Positions 44,397-53,626 of a DNA stretch of 64,000 bases are shown piece by piece. Within the stretch, counting starts at the first letter, position 1. Every line of letters begins with the position of its first letter. A program made the translations under genes and the position numbers. The notes below the pieces were generated by a model. That model did not search any database and was not told the DNA's origin. It saw only the letters and a program-made list of their open reading frames with translations. This DNA comes from Antarctobacter sediminis (lineage in GTDB: Bacteria; Pseudomonadota; Alphaproteobacteria; Rhodobacterales; Rhodobacteraceae), in the NCBI RefSeq assembly GCF_019218285.1, contig NZ_JAHUZG010000002.1, positions 434,001 to 498,000 of the forward strand, given 5' to 3'.

Positions 44397-45242
44397 TCAG
44401 GTTTTCAGATCGGCCAGGAGCGCCCGCACCTCGGCCTCGAGATCGGCCGCGCCAGGCAAGCCGATTGCGGCCGCGCCAGGCTGGCCGCCTTTCAAATCGC
44501 GCAGGATCTCCCGCGCGTCATTGCGTCCGATGCCGGCCCGCGCCGCCACCAGGTCAAAGCGTTTTTCTGCGCGGATCGCCTCGGCCGCCTGGGCATCAGC
44601 CCCGGCCCGCGTCACCGCCTCGGCATCGAGATAGCCATCGGCAAAGCCGAGCTCGATGGATTTGGCCGCCGTCATCCAGGTTTCGCGATCCATCAGCCGC
44701 GCGATCTCGGCCTGATCCTGGCCGGTGCGCGCCGCGTAAACCTCGGCCATGGCCGTATCGAAGGGCTTGAGCCACTCGGCCACCTCGGCAAAGGTGTTGC
44801 GGTTGCCGGCGGCCACCACCCAGGAATTATGCACCATGAAGAAAGCCGAGCGGCCGATCAGCACCTCATCGCCGGCCATGGCGATGATCGAGGCGGCCGA
44901 GGCCGCCAGGCCCAGGACATGCACGCGCACCGGCCCCCGGTCGCGGGAATGCTGCCGCAGGAGCTCATAGATCGCGCCGCCCTCGAACACGTCGCCGCCT
45001 GGGCTGTTGATCTTGACAGTGACCGCGCGGCCGCCGATCCGGCGCAGCGCGCCCTCGATCCGCTTGGCCGTCACTCCCTCGCCCCACATATCGGCACCGA
45101 TAGGGTCGAGGATCGAGATCGAGGCCTCATCCTCGGCCGAGGCGCGGATCGCCGCGTCCCAGCGCTTGATTGCGCCCGAGGTCACATCGGCGCGCACGTC
45201 AGGGCGCGCGCCCAGGGTCAGCGGTGGCATATTGTCGGGCAT
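44397..45242 (-). CDS. ClpP-like head maturation protease
   Basis: A 281-residue S14 peptidase. KINSPGGDVFEGGAIYELLR precedes the catalytic Ser region (GLAASAASIIAMAG) and VHNSWVVAAGNRNTF holds the His. The start MPDNMPPLTLG at 45242 has AGGAG about 10 bp upstream, so I prefer it to the Met at 45275. It cleaves the capsid scaffold domain. The gene order portal-protease-capsid is standard. Confidence 0.9.
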   Translation of the reverse strand: MPDNMPPLTLGARPDVRADVTSGAIKRWDAAIRASAEDEASISILDPIGADMWGEGVTAKRIEGALRRIGGRAVTVKINSPGGDVFEGGAIYELLRQHSRDRGPVRVHVLGLAASAASIIAMAGDEVLIGRSAFFMVHNSWVVAAGNRNTFAEVAEWLKPFDTAMAEVYAARTGQDQAEIARLMDRETWMTAAKSIELGFADGYLDAEAVTRAGADAQAAEAIRAEKRFDLVAARAGIGRNDAREILRDLKGGQPGAAAIGLPGAADLEAEVRALLADLKT

Positions 45243-45255
45243 GTCGTAAACACTC

Positions 45256-45393
45256 CTAAAGTCTGTCGAGGGCATGGCGCGGGTAGGCGTAGGCGATCCG
45301 CCCAAGCTTGCGCATACGCCAGGCGCGCAGGTGCGCGGTGATCGGGCCGCAGCCATTGGCGCGGAAAAGCAAGGCCCATTGCCAAAAGCTCAT
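45256..45393 (-). CDS. 45-residue protein between portal and protease
   Basis: The frame starting ATG at 45393 (MSFWQWALLFRANGCGPITA) ends at the TAG at 45256, ten bases after the portal stop and just before the protease ribosome-binding site. It has one short hydrophobic stretch and many Arg. The tight fit between neighbours suggests a real small gene. I do not recognise it. Confidence 0.45.
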   Translation of the reverse strand: MSFWQWALLFRANGCGPITAHLRAWRMRKLGRIAYAYPRHALDRL

Positions 45394-45403
45394 GGGGCCG
45401 GGA

Positions 45404-46648
45404 TCACTCGCCGCCATTGCCGGGTTCCCTTCCGGTCAGATCGCGCAGCGGGGCAAGCGCGGTTTGCGCGAGAAGGGCATTTGCCTGCGGATCGCCATGC
45501 GGCTCGAGGCCCAGCACCTCGCGGCGCTCGTTTGCGCTCATGGTGCCGCTTGTCGCCATGGCCGAGAGGTAAACCCCCTTGGCCTTGCTATCCATTTGCA
45601 GCATGGCCTCGCGGTCATACTCGACAAACCATTTCCCCCGCCGCTCGGGCGGGATCACATCGATATTCAGCCGCGCCTCGTTGCGCTTCAGAATCGGATT
45701 GATCCCGGTGCGCAACCAGGCCAGTTGAATAGCCTCGACGCCGGTGCCCCACATGGTCTGCCCTTTGCCGGCGTGGCCGATCACAACCGGCGGCGTGCCA
45801 AACCAGCGGCAAATTTCCTCCACCTGAAAGGCGCGGGTTTCGAGGAGCTGCACATCCTCGGGGTTCCACTGCACATCCTTCCACTCGAGGCCCGCCTCGA
45901 GCACCATGGCTTTCCCGGCCTTGTCCGATCCGGCAAAGCGGCCGAGGTGCGCGGCGAGCTGCGCGCGCTGATCCTCGGTCAGCGTGTCCTTTGATTGCAG
46001 CACGGCCGAGGGCTGCATCCCGTTCACAAACACCCGCGCGGCGGATCGCTCGGCCGCCAGGGCGGCGCCGAAACTCTGCGTGCCGTAGCGCACCGCCGAA
46101 AGCCCGAGGCCGCCACCCACGCCAAAGCCGCGCAGGTGCAACACCTCATCGGCTTTCAGGCGATAGCGCCGGCCCTCCTCGCGCAGCTCATACTCGAAAC
46201 CGCCCGCAACCCGTTTCGGGGTCACATCGAGAAGCGGCTCGAAACCCACCGTGCGGCGCCCCACCTTGAGCCGGCGCGCGTAGGCATTGCCGCCGATGAG
46301 CTGTTGCGCGGTCATGCCTTCCCAAAACTCGACGCCGGTTTGCGTGGCGTTGGGCTGGCGAAAGGTGATCGCCTCGATCTCGGGCTCGATCCGCCGGCGC
46401 CGGCCATCGGCCGACACCTCGAAAACCCGGCAGGGCAGCGATGCCACCAGTTGCGCATTGGCCGCGGTACAAGCCCAGGCCGTCGAGAGGTTCATGATCG
46501 TCTCAGGGCTCACCACCGGCCCGGCATCGGATTTGCGGCCAAAGCCGGAAAGCGGCGCGGCCTGTCCGCTCACCACCTGCCAGCCCCCGCCGGCCGAGGC
46601 CAGCTCGGCCCGGATGCCACGCATTGCGGCCGAGAGAAAACGGATCAT
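45404..46648 (-). CDS. HK97-type portal protein
   Basis: A 414-residue portal protein. VVSPETIMNLSTAWACTAAN, GNAYARRLKVGRRTVGFEPL and PPVVIGHAGKGQTMWGTGVE with QLAWLRTGINPILKRNEARL are classic HK97-portal landmarks. The dodecamer is the DNA entry channel of the head. It overlaps the terminase gene by 4 bp. Confidence 0.93.
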   Translation of the reverse strand: MIRFLSAAMRGIRAELASAGGGWQVVSGQAAPLSGFGRKSDAGPVVSPETIMNLSTAWACTAANAQLVASLPCRVFEVSADGRRRRIEPEIEAITFRQPNATQTGVEFWEGMTAQQLIGGNAYARRLKVGRRTVGFEPLLDVTPKRVAGGFEYELREEGRRYRLKADEVLHLRGFGVGGGLGLSAVRYGTQSFGAALAAERSAARVFVNGMQPSAVLQSKDTLTEDQRAQLAAHLGRFAGSDKAGKAMVLEAGLEWKDVQWNPEDVQLLETRAFQVEEICRWFGTPPVVIGHAGKGQTMWGTGVEAIQLAWLRTGINPILKRNEARLNIDVIPPERRGKWFVEYDREAMLQMDSKAKGVYLSAMATSGTMSANERREVLGLEPHGDPQANALLAQTALAPLRDLTGREPGNGGE

Positions 46649-48381
46649 GCAATCACCACCATATTCGAGATCACCTTGCCCAGGTCGCGGCGCGGTGCCG
46701 CCTGCGGATGCAAGCTCATGAGCTGAAACGCATTCAGCATCGCGATCACCGGATCGATCTTGGCCGAGCCAGCCTCGGATTTATCCATCATCACCGCGGC
46801 CGTGGTCGCGCGCACCCGCGCATTGCCCACGCACCAGGTCATAAGCCTTTGCCCACCGTGCACCAGGCGCTTGTTTTTCAACATCACCGGCGCGCTCTGG
46901 ATCGCGCCCTTGAGCTTGTAGCCCTGGCCCACCGCGACAACGTGATCGGCATCGAGGCCCTCACCCTCGAGGGCATCGAGGATCGCGGAAACGCCGTAGG
47001 CATCAAAACCCAGGCCGCCGGCCTCGGGAAACAACCCCAAGTCATACACCTGGCGACACAGCGTTGCGATCTCGAGATTTGCCTCCTCGAGGTCATCCAC
47101 CAAGATCAGATCCCCCGAGGCCTCGAGCTCCTCGAGCTCGGCCGCGATCTTGGGGCGCAGCCCCAGCACCGTGCGGTCTGCCCAGGCACGCGCCCAGGCC
47201 TGCCAGCGCTTGGTTTTCGCGTGGCGCCCGATCAGGGCGAAGCCCAGGAGATCATCGAGGCCGCCGCCGTCGAGGCCGCCCACCACCACCTCGGAGGTCT
47301 CGAGGATATGCTCGAGCGTGAGCTCGGGCCGCGCCGCGCCAAGCCAATAATCTGCGCCCAGCCATCGGCCGGATTTGAGGCCGAGGCCCACCTGCACGTT
47401 GAGATGTTGGGAGGCAAATTTTGCCAGCGCCTCGATCCCATCCTCCTCGGCCTTGGTGAATTGCTGGCGCAGGAAGGCCTCGGACACCGAAAGGCCGAGG
47501 TTTGGATTGACAAGGCCCCAGGTCGCCGGATCGCGCCAAGCCTCTTTTTCCGCCATTTTGGGCGGCAGCTCATACATGACCGCCAAGAGCGGCAGCTCGA
47601 GCTTTCCATCCCGCACCGCGCGGGCGGTGTTCAGCTGCTTTTCGAACTCCCCTGTCGGGCGGTCCTTGCTCTGCGTCGTGATCTGCAAAACAAAGCCCTC
47701 GGGCCGCGAGGTCAGCCCGCCGCGCAGCTCGATCATAATATCCGCCGCCTTGGCCTTGGACAAAAGCACGTGGCTTTCATCGATCAGCACAAAGGCCGCT
47801 TTCGATCCCGTCACCACGTCGCCATCAGCCGAGAGGATGCGGATCACCGCCCCGGTCGTTTGATGCGTGATCTCCTGCTTGTGAGCGGCAACCTTGAAGA
47901 TGCCGCCCTCGGCCCCCATGCCATCCGGCCCGCCGAGAACCGGATCGAGGCGGATAATCCCCTTTGCTTGCTTAAAGGCGATCCCGGCGATTTTCTGCGT
48001 CGGCGCGATCAGGACAAGCTCGTTTTCCGGCCGGTCGTTTAGGATCGCGGCCGTGACGATGATCGCCGCCGCAATCGAGCTCTTGCCGTTCTTTTTCGGG
48101 ATCAGGAGGAAAAACTCGCTGATCATCCGTTGCCGGGTTTCCGGGTCGTAACTGCCAAAGATGGCCCGCACGAAATCGAAAACCCACTCCTCGCACACCT
48201 CGCCATAGGTCGGGTTTTCGTAAATGTCGGGCACCCGCAGGCGCTTGAAAATCCGCAGCGCCTTGTCGGCCGAGGCCGCAAAAAGCGGCAGCTCGGGCAC
48301 CAGCGAGCGGCCCTCTAAAAGGCGCTCCTCCCAATCCGGCAGCGCTGTTGACCAGACGCCCCCCGCGACCGATGCGGCCAT
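46645..48381 (-). CDS. Terminase large subunit
   Basis: A 578-residue packaging motor. The ATPase centre shows Walker A as LLIPKKNGKSSIAAAIIV and Walker B as AFVLIDESHVL. The nuclease domain follows (VVGGLDGGGLDDLLGFALIG with its acidic residues, LGFDAYGVSAILDALEG). It cuts and translocates phage DNA into the prohead through the portal. The start directly follows the small-subunit stop. Confidence 0.93.
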   Translation of the reverse strand: MAASVAGGVWSTALPDWEERLLEGRSLVPELPLFAASADKALRIFKRLRVPDIYENPTYGEVCEEWVFDFVRAIFGSYDPETRQRMISEFFLLIPKKNGKSSIAAAIIVTAAILNDRPENELVLIAPTQKIAGIAFKQAKGIIRLDPVLGGPDGMGAEGGIFKVAAHKQEITHQTTGAVIRILSADGDVVTGSKAAFVLIDESHVLLSKAKAADIMIELRGGLTSRPEGFVLQITTQSKDRPTGEFEKQLNTARAVRDGKLELPLLAVMYELPPKMAEKEAWRDPATWGLVNPNLGLSVSEAFLRQQFTKAEEDGIEALAKFASQHLNVQVGLGLKSGRWLGADYWLGAARPELTLEHILETSEVVVGGLDGGGLDDLLGFALIGRHAKTKRWQAWARAWADRTVLGLRPKIAAELEELEASGDLILVDDLEEANLEIATLCRQVYDLGLFPEAGGLGFDAYGVSAILDALEGEGLDADHVVAVGQGYKLKGAIQSAPVMLKNKRLVHGGQRLMTWCVGNARVRATTAAVMMDKSEAGSAKIDPVIAMLNAFQLMSLHPQAAPRRDLGKVISNMVVIA

Positions 48382-48855
48382 TTAGTGAATGCCCGGCGAG
48401 AGGTCGCCGCCCCATCCCTCTTGCGCCGCGGCCTCGGCCGCCTTTTTCGCCGCCGCCTTTTTCCCGAGCTTGGCAGCCGCCGGCTTCTCAGGTGCCGCCG
48501 CGGCCGCGCGCGTTAGCTGCTTTCGGTCGAATTGCTCGACCATCTTTTGCAACTGGCGATCCGCGCCGACATTGCCGGCGAGCGCCTGAGTCGCCAGGGT
48601 TTCGAGCCGCGCCAGGTCAAGCCGCGTGCGGTGCATGTCCCGCATTTTGAGCTCGGAAAAATAATGCTTGCGCAAAGTCGGCACCGATACCCCGAGCCCC
48701 TTTGCGATTTCCTCGACGCTGAGGCCCACCGCACAGCCCAGAATTACCCGGTTTGCCGCGCTTTGGCTCCTCTGGTGAGCTGGCCGCCCACGGCGCCCTG
48801 AGGGCATCACCGTGAGCTCCCCGAACAGGTCGCGGGTCGGTTTTTCATCGCTCAT
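48382..48855 (-). CDS. Terminase small subunit
   Basis: A 157-residue protein with a helix-turn-helix (LSVEEIAKGLGVSVPTLRKH), a helical middle (TRLDLARLETLATQALAGNV) and an Ala/Lys-rich tail. It should bind the packaging site and regulate the large subunit. It is immediately upstream of the terminase large subunit gene. Confidence 0.85.
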   Translation of the reverse strand: MSDEKPTRDLFGELTVMPSGRRGRPAHQRSQSAANRVILGCAVGLSVEEIAKGLGVSVPTLRKHYFSELKMRDMHRTRLDLARLETLATQALAGNVGADRQLQKMVEQFDRKQLTRAAAAAPEKPAAAKLGKKAAAKKAAEAAAQEGWGGDLSPGIH

Positions 48856-48940
48856 GAAAAAAAATCTCCGCGTGGGGGGGCTGTCGGTTTCCGTCTAACG
48901 GCCCCTGCGACTTTCAACCCACCCCTCCCCATTGAGGCGG

Positions 48941-49297
48941 TCAGGCAAGGCCCCGCTTTTCGAGCCGCTGCTTTTCGCTGTCGTGCCATTGCTTGCAGAC
49001 CGCGTGCAGGTTGTTTTCATCCCAGAACAAGGCCGGATTGCCGCGGTGCGGGCGGATATGGTCAACCACCGCAGCATTCGGCGCGGTCCTGCCCGAGACC
49101 AGCGCCACGCCGGTGGTCTGGCAAACCCAGAGATCGCGGGCCAGCACCTTGCGGCGCAGGCGCGCCCATCGCGCGGTCGAGTACCACTTGCGCCAGGCAT
49201 CGCCGCCCGGTTCCGTTCGGCGCTCCGGGGCTGGGGCCACACGCGAAGGCGCAGAACCCAAACGCCCCGGCAGGCCGCGACCTGCCAGCCTGCCCAT
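48941..49297 (-). CDS. HNH endonuclease
   Basis: A 118-residue HNH protein starting at 49297. The core reads VLARDLWVCQTTG, then VVDHIRPHRGNPALFWDENN and LHAVCKQWHDSEKQ, giving the His-Asn-His triad and a paired Cys. HNH proteins next to terminase genes in HK97-like phages assist DNA packaging cleavage. It lies just upstream of terS. Confidence 0.88.
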   Translation of the reverse strand: MGRLAGRGLPGRLGSAPSRVAPAPERRTEPGGDAWRKWYSTARWARLRRKVLARDLWVCQTTGVALVSGRTAPNAAVVDHIRPHRGNPALFWDENNLHAVCKQWHDSEKQRLEKRGLA

Positions 49298-49406
49298 GCC
49301 TGCCCCTCTTGTCTGGATGGATGAAACACAAAGCGCCCGATGACCTCTCGGCCCCGGGCGCATCTCGTGATGATGACATAGTCGTAAGATCCGGCGGACC
49401 TTCGTG

Positions 49407-50315
49407 TCAAGGCAGATTTTGCGGTCGGACCAAGTCGTACCCCCGCATCCTGTCCAATGCAGCGCCCAAAGCCTCACGCAAGAGGGTCCTCATCCGTTTG
49501 TTCGCGCCCCATCCATGTGCCACCAGCACCTGAGAAATCGTCGCGCCGCCAAGACAGACCTCATCCACCAGCGCCCGAACCCGGATCGCCGACCGCAACC
49601 CGCCTTTCGACGGGCGCACCGCATCTTTGGCCAGCCCGTCGCCAATCCGTCGGCGCAGCGCCGCCAGCCTCATCATGTCCCGCGCAACCGCTTCGGATAC
49701 ACCGCCAGCGCCGCCCCCGACCGCCTCGACTGACGAGCATTTGATGCCTGAGGCCGCAACCCGCTCGACCAGCGCCGCATAATCGCGCGCCACCGCCACC
49801 TGCCCGGGCGTAAAGGGCGCCTCGAACACAGGTTCAAAGAACTTCGGTGGGCGGAACCGGACAGGCTTCTCGCCTCGCGCAATCCGCGCTTTGTCCAACG
49901 CCAAGTGCCGCGCCCGCGCCTTCGCGATCACATCCGGATGTGCCTTGCGCGCGGCCTCGACCACACGGGGCCAACCGCGCCGGGCCTGCTCTTCCATCAC
50001 GTCGAAGGCATCGCCGACTCGCAGCCGATCAAACCCGATCGGCGAGGCGCGGCGGTCGCGCGGCCCACTGGCGGTCATTACCGTCTCGCGCGGAACCTCG
50101 GCAATGCAGGGGCCGCGCGCCGGTGCCGCAGCGATATGCGGGCTAACCCGCCCGGGCAAACCCGCCGCATCGACCCGCGCCCGGGCGCGGGCATCCGCTT
50201 CGGCCAGGCGCGCGCGCCCAACACCGCTCCAGGGCCAATCCAGCCGCGCAACGCCGAAGGGCGAGACGTAGATAACCTCCGGCAACCGGTCGGACAGCTT
50301 GGGTTTCGTGCTCAT
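49407..50315 (-). CDS. Phage protein of unknown function (302 residues)
   Basis: The start at 50315 is supported by GAGG six bases upstream. Residues 1-60 resemble a conserved N-terminal block (LPEVIYVSPFGVARLDWPWS). The rest is helical and charged (DVIAKARARHLALDKARIAR), and the C-terminal part (VDEVCLGGATISQVLVAHGW) could include a helix-turn-helix for DNA binding. I do not recognise a family. It lies between the replication and packaging genes. Confidence 0.65.
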   Translation of the reverse strand: MSTKPKLSDRLPEVIYVSPFGVARLDWPWSGVGRARLAEADARARARVDAAGLPGRVSPHIAAAPARGPCIAEVPRETVMTASGPRDRRASPIGFDRLRVGDAFDVMEEQARRGWPRVVEAARKAHPDVIAKARARHLALDKARIARGEKPVRFRPPKFFEPVFEAPFTPGQVAVARDYAALVERVAASGIKCSSVEAVGGGAGGVSEAVARDMMRLAALRRRIGDGLAKDAVRPSKGGLRSAIRVRALVDEVCLGGATISQVLVAHGWGANKRMRTLLREALGAALDRMRGYDLVRPQNLP

Positions 50316-50777
50316 GTCGGTCCTCAATTCCATATTTCGTCTTTTCTTTTGGTTTTGAAACAAGATGTTGATTTCAGGGAGGCAGGTATGGGGCAGCCGG
50401 GGCAGAACGCGCCAAGACGGGGCAGAACTTCCCGCAGGAAGCGGAACCGGCAAGACGCTGAAAACACGGCGCAAATCGGGGCGGTGGGGCACGCGGGGCA
50501 GATGGGGCGCAAGATTTCACCCTACACACGAGGAACACCACCCCCGGACCCCCGTAGTCTCGCGCGCGTGTGTAACCCGCAAATAACTGCCCCAAGCGCC
50601 CCGCCTGCCCCAAGAAGGCATCAACGCCTTGATCCGGCGGGATTTCCCATGAACGACCGCGCGCCAAGACATGCCCCGTTCGGGGCAGAACTCGGGACTT
50701 CTGCCCCGAATTTTCGAATTGGAGGATGCAGGGGTGCGGGGTGCGGGCGGCGCTCTGGCGGCTCACACCCCGCGCGG
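50316..50777. other. GGGGCAG repeat region, candidate replication origin
   Basis: No convincing gene is visible here. GGGGCAG occurs at 50390, 50399, 50419, 50495 and 50682, and its complement at 50587, 50605 (approximately) and 50702. At 50679-50710 two copies form a perfect 12-bp inverted repeat (TTCGGGGCAGAA, 8-nt loop, TTCTGCCCCGAA) next to an A/T-rich stretch (ATTTTCGAATT). Repeats, dyad and A/T-rich DNA just downstream of the primase-helicase genes fit a phage origin. An alternative is a repressor-binding array. Confidence 0.5.
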
Positions 50778-51068
50778 TCATGGCGTTTGACCCGTGTCAG
50801 GCGGCAGAGTGCGCAGCCAGGCGTTGACCTCGCGCGCCGGGATCTCGCAGAGGGACCGGCGCACCGGCACGGCGCTTCGGGACATCTGCCGGCGATCCCA
50901 CTCCGCCGATCGCGCCCTTTGCAGCCAAGCGCGGCGCGCGACGTTGGTCGACAACCTGGATGTCGGGATGTGGCCGCACTGTTGGGCCTGCAGGATCATG
51001 TCCTGCAGCTCGGCCTTGCGGGCGGCCCTTGTAGGCTCCAGCAGCCAGTAGTCCTTGGGCAAGCTCAT
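50778..51068 (-). CDS. Phage protein of unknown function (96 residues)
   Basis: Starts at 51068 in 4-bp overlap with the primase-helicase stop (MSLPKDYWLLEPTRAARKAE). It is helical and rich in Arg (ARRAWLQRARSAEWDRRQMS). Translational coupling suggests a replication accessory role. No family is recognised. Confidence 0.6.
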   Translation of the reverse strand: MSLPKDYWLLEPTRAARKAELQDMILQAQQCGHIPTSRLSTNVARRAWLQRARSAEWDRRQMSRSAVPVRRSLCEIPAREVNAWLRTLPPDTGQTP

Positions 51069-52918
51069 GTGCCCCAGTCCTCGCCTGCGCCGGACCCGCC
51101 GCTGTCCTTGCGGATCAGGGGCAGGCCCTTGGCATCGCGCGGGGCATCGTCCAGCCGGGCGCGCATGTCCTTGGTCAGCCGGATCCCGGAATAGCCCCAA
51201 GTCCCGTTCTTCTTGTGCCGGGTATAGGTCTTGCCCGTCGCCGGGTGCATGTACTTGCCCGACCGCTCTTTCAGCTTGCGCTGCAGGTTCCCGGGCTGCC
51301 AGGCGTGGCTGGTGTTCTCCAGCAGGTAGAGATAGCAGGCCTCGACCAGCTCGCGGGCGGGCAGGAAATCACCGCCGCCGTCGATCTCGCACCCCGTCGC
51401 CAGGAAGTCGCCCAGCGGGTCGCTGTCCTTGCGGTAATCCTCGGTCGCCTGGACCACCTGCGCCGGTTCCTGCAGACCGCCCTCAAGGTAATCCAGCAGA
51501 CCCGCGATCATCCAGTTCAGGATCCCTGATCGCTCTTCCGAGAACAGCGCATCGCCCAGCTTCTCGTCCCGCTCCCCTTCCGGGATCTGCACATCGAAGG
51601 GGCACAACAGCGGCCGGCGCCAGATCCCGTCATCGGTGCCGCGGATCTCCAGCTTGTGGTTGCCGGTGAAAGTCAGCTTGAAATAGGGCGTGAAGGCAAC
51701 AAAGTCGGAATGCAGGTTGCGCACCAGCATTTCATCCCCGCCGGTCATTTCCTTGACCTTCTGTTCCTGCAGGCGCTCGCCCTCTTCCGGCTCGTTGGTG
51801 ATGGCCGCGCGCGCGCCGATCAGGCGCATCAGGTCAGGCGTCGCATCCGATCCGGACTTGCGGTTCTTTCCCGTCAGGCTCTCGATCCGGACCATCGTGG
51901 CATAGTCGCCCATCATCCGGCGCATCAGGTTGGTTAGCAGCGACTTTCCGTTGGCGCCCATGCCGTAGCAGTAGAGGAACTTCTGCACCGGAAGGGCCGT
52001 CATCGACAGGCCAAACCAACGCTGCAGGAAGGCCCGCATTTCGGGATCCGGCTGAACCCTGGCCAGGAACTTGTCGAACCGGGGACAGGTGGCCGTCGCA
52101 TCGTATTCAGCCGGCATCATCTTAGTGATGTATTGCGCCCGGTTCCGGCCGGGGATCGTGACCTCGCGCGCATGGGGCAGCACGGACAACTCCGCCTGTT
52201 TGCTGCCCCCCTCTTCGCGCATATCGACCACGTTGAAGTGCAAGAGCCCGCTTGCGGTGTTCACGGTCAGTGGGTCCGCGTCCAGATCCTCGACATCGCG
52301 GTGCAGGCTGGTGACCGCCTCGGTCAGCATGTTCTTGATCGCGTTGGAATTGCCCGCCGACTTGGCAAAGGTCAGGTGCCGTTGTCGGCTGCTGCCCTTG
52401 CCCCAAAGCGCGCTGTTCAGAGTATCTTTTTCCTCCAGCAGCTTGCCGCGCCGTTCCAGCCTATCCTCTTCGCTCATCCGGTCGTTCGGGTGTTCAAGGT
52501 CGCGCAGCTCGGCGCGCACGTCGCTCAGCCGGTCCAGCTTGCGCTGTTCGGCCTCTTTCAACTGCAGATGCGGGATCTCTTTTGTAATCCGGTCATGAAT
52601 GGTCTGGGCATGGCGCCGCACGGCGATCCCGTCCGGGTCCAGCTTCCAGCGCTTCTCATCCCAGATGTGCCAGCCGACGCGGGGCACATAGAGCGCCTCA
52701 CCCCCGCAGTAGAGCGCGAAGCGCAACCCGTTCCCGGTGTCATTGAGGGGCAAGAGCGCCCCTTCGGTCTCGGGCGGCGGCGGATCATCCGGGCCACCCA
52801 TGTCATGGGGCGGCCCGGGCGGGGGCATATCACCCGGACCGCCCGGATTCCAATCCTCGGGCGGGGTCACGTCCTCGGCCGCGTCCAGCGTGGCGCGCAC
52901 GTCCTCGATGCCTGTCAT
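51065..52918 (-). CDS. D5/P4-type primase-helicase (SF3)
   Basis: A 617-residue replicative helicase of the phage/plasmid primase P4 family. A Pro-rich N-terminus precedes a D5_N-like domain (PRFDKFLARVQPDPEMRAFL, QRWFGLSMTALP). The SF3 ATPase follows, with Walker A YGMGANGKSLLTNL, Walker B near ARAAITNEPEEGERL and the sensor LTFTGNHKLEIRGTDDGIWR. It should unwind phage DNA at the origin. The toprim primase gene lies upstream. Confidence 0.9.
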   Translation of the reverse strand: MTGIEDVRATLDAAEDVTPPEDWNPGGPGDMPPPGPPHDMGGPDDPPPPETEGALLPLNDTGNGLRFALYCGGEALYVPRVGWHIWDEKRWKLDPDGIAVRRHAQTIHDRITKEIPHLQLKEAEQRKLDRLSDVRAELRDLEHPNDRMSEEDRLERRGKLLEEKDTLNSALWGKGSSRQRHLTFAKSAGNSNAIKNMLTEAVTSLHRDVEDLDADPLTVNTASGLLHFNVVDMREEGGSKQAELSVLPHAREVTIPGRNRAQYITKMMPAEYDATATCPRFDKFLARVQPDPEMRAFLQRWFGLSMTALPVQKFLYCYGMGANGKSLLTNLMRRMMGDYATMVRIESLTGKNRKSGSDATPDLMRLIGARAAITNEPEEGERLQEQKVKEMTGGDEMLVRNLHSDFVAFTPYFKLTFTGNHKLEIRGTDDGIWRRPLLCPFDVQIPEGERDEKLGDALFSEERSGILNWMIAGLLDYLEGGLQEPAQVVQATEDYRKDSDPLGDFLATGCEIDGGGDFLPARELVEACYLYLLENTSHAWQPGNLQRKLKERSGKYMHPATGKTYTRHKKNGTWGYSGIRLTKDMRARLDDAPRDAKGLPLIRKDSGGSGAGEDWGT

Positions 52919-52944
52919 GACTGCCTCCGCCGCTTTGCGGCTTG

Positions 52945-53388
52945 TTATTTGCCCACCTTGCGCAGGCCGAACTCTTGATCCATCTTTCCGCCCGCCCGGC
53001 TAGGGCGACAGAAATCCGGAAGCTCCAGGATCAATTCCCCTTGGCGCTCAAAGGGTTTCAACCGACAAGGCTCGGCCTTGCGGGGCGATTTCGGCAAGAG
53101 GTCCCAAGCCGCTACATAGAGTGTGGCCCCGCCTTTGATTCCCGCCCGCGCTTCGAAGGCGCCCATGGCATCAAGAAAGATTCGCAACCGGCCTTCATCA
53201 GATCCACGCCCGATCTGCACTGCAAATCGCTTTCCGGCGACAGGCCCGCCGAAACGCGCGGTCTGGACATCCTCACGCAGGGTCAAACGGACCTTGCCGC
53301 CCCCGGCCTTGTTGATTGCCAAGCTGATCGAAACCCCTGTGCCGGGCCCTGCGGCTTGGACAGGTGGTCTTGCATCTTTGAAAGGCAT
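52945..53388 (-). CDS. Phage protein of unknown function (147 residues)
   Basis: A 147-residue, beta-rich protein (GVSISLAINKAGGGKVRLTL, GGATLYVAAWDLLPKSPRKA). It lies between the two replication proteins. A single-stranded DNA-binding or accessory role is conceivable, but no motif shows it. Confidence 0.6.
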   Translation of the reverse strand: MPFKDARPPVQAAGPGTGVSISLAINKAGGGKVRLTLREDVQTARFGGPVAGKRFAVQIGRGSDEGRLRIFLDAMGAFEARAGIKGGATLYVAAWDLLPKSPRKAEPCRLKPFERQGELILELPDFCRPSRAGGKMDQEFGLRKVGK

Positions 53389-53409
53389 GAATAGTTTCCT
53401 TGTTGCTGG

Positions 53410-53613
53410 TTACAGATGGAATGAACGGCCCAAAAAGCACCCAAAAATCATTATTTTGCAGACCGCTAGCCGAGACCAAAGCCCACACCTGAAGCCGGTG
53501 ATCGCAATTCGAGCGAACCAGTCAAAACGGTCGAATCCGCGCGCGCTAAAGGCCGCAGAAAAACACGCTTCCAAGTCCTTCTTCGCACTGTCGCGCTGTT
53601 CCCATCCTGTCAT
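53410..53613 (-). CDS. Small phage protein (67 residues)
   Basis: The ATG at 53613 has a strong GGGAGG site and begins 13 bp after the toprim primase stop (TGWEQRDSAKKDLEACFSAA). A hydrophobic, aromatic-rich C-terminus follows. No family is recognised. Good translation signals and position are the only support. Confidence 0.45.
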   Translation of the reverse strand: MTGWEQRDSAKKDLEACFSAAFSARGFDRFDWFARIAITGFRCGLWSRLAVCKIMIFGCFLGRSFHL

Positions 53614-53626
53614 CACGTCCTCCCTC

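Noticed and set aside
43007-44770. 587-codon plus-strand frame opposite capsid and protease
   Set aside because: Antisense shadow of well-supported head genes.
46624-48042. 472-codon plus-strand frame opposite the terminase
   Set aside because: Shadow of the terminase large subunit; composition (His/Arg/Gly-rich) is typical of antisense frames in high-GC DNA.
50374-50781. 135-codon minus-strand frame starting in overlap with the gene before it
   Set aside because: Pro/Cys-rich, low-complexity text produced by the GGGGCAG repeat array; no homology-like blocks. I treat the region as non-coding.
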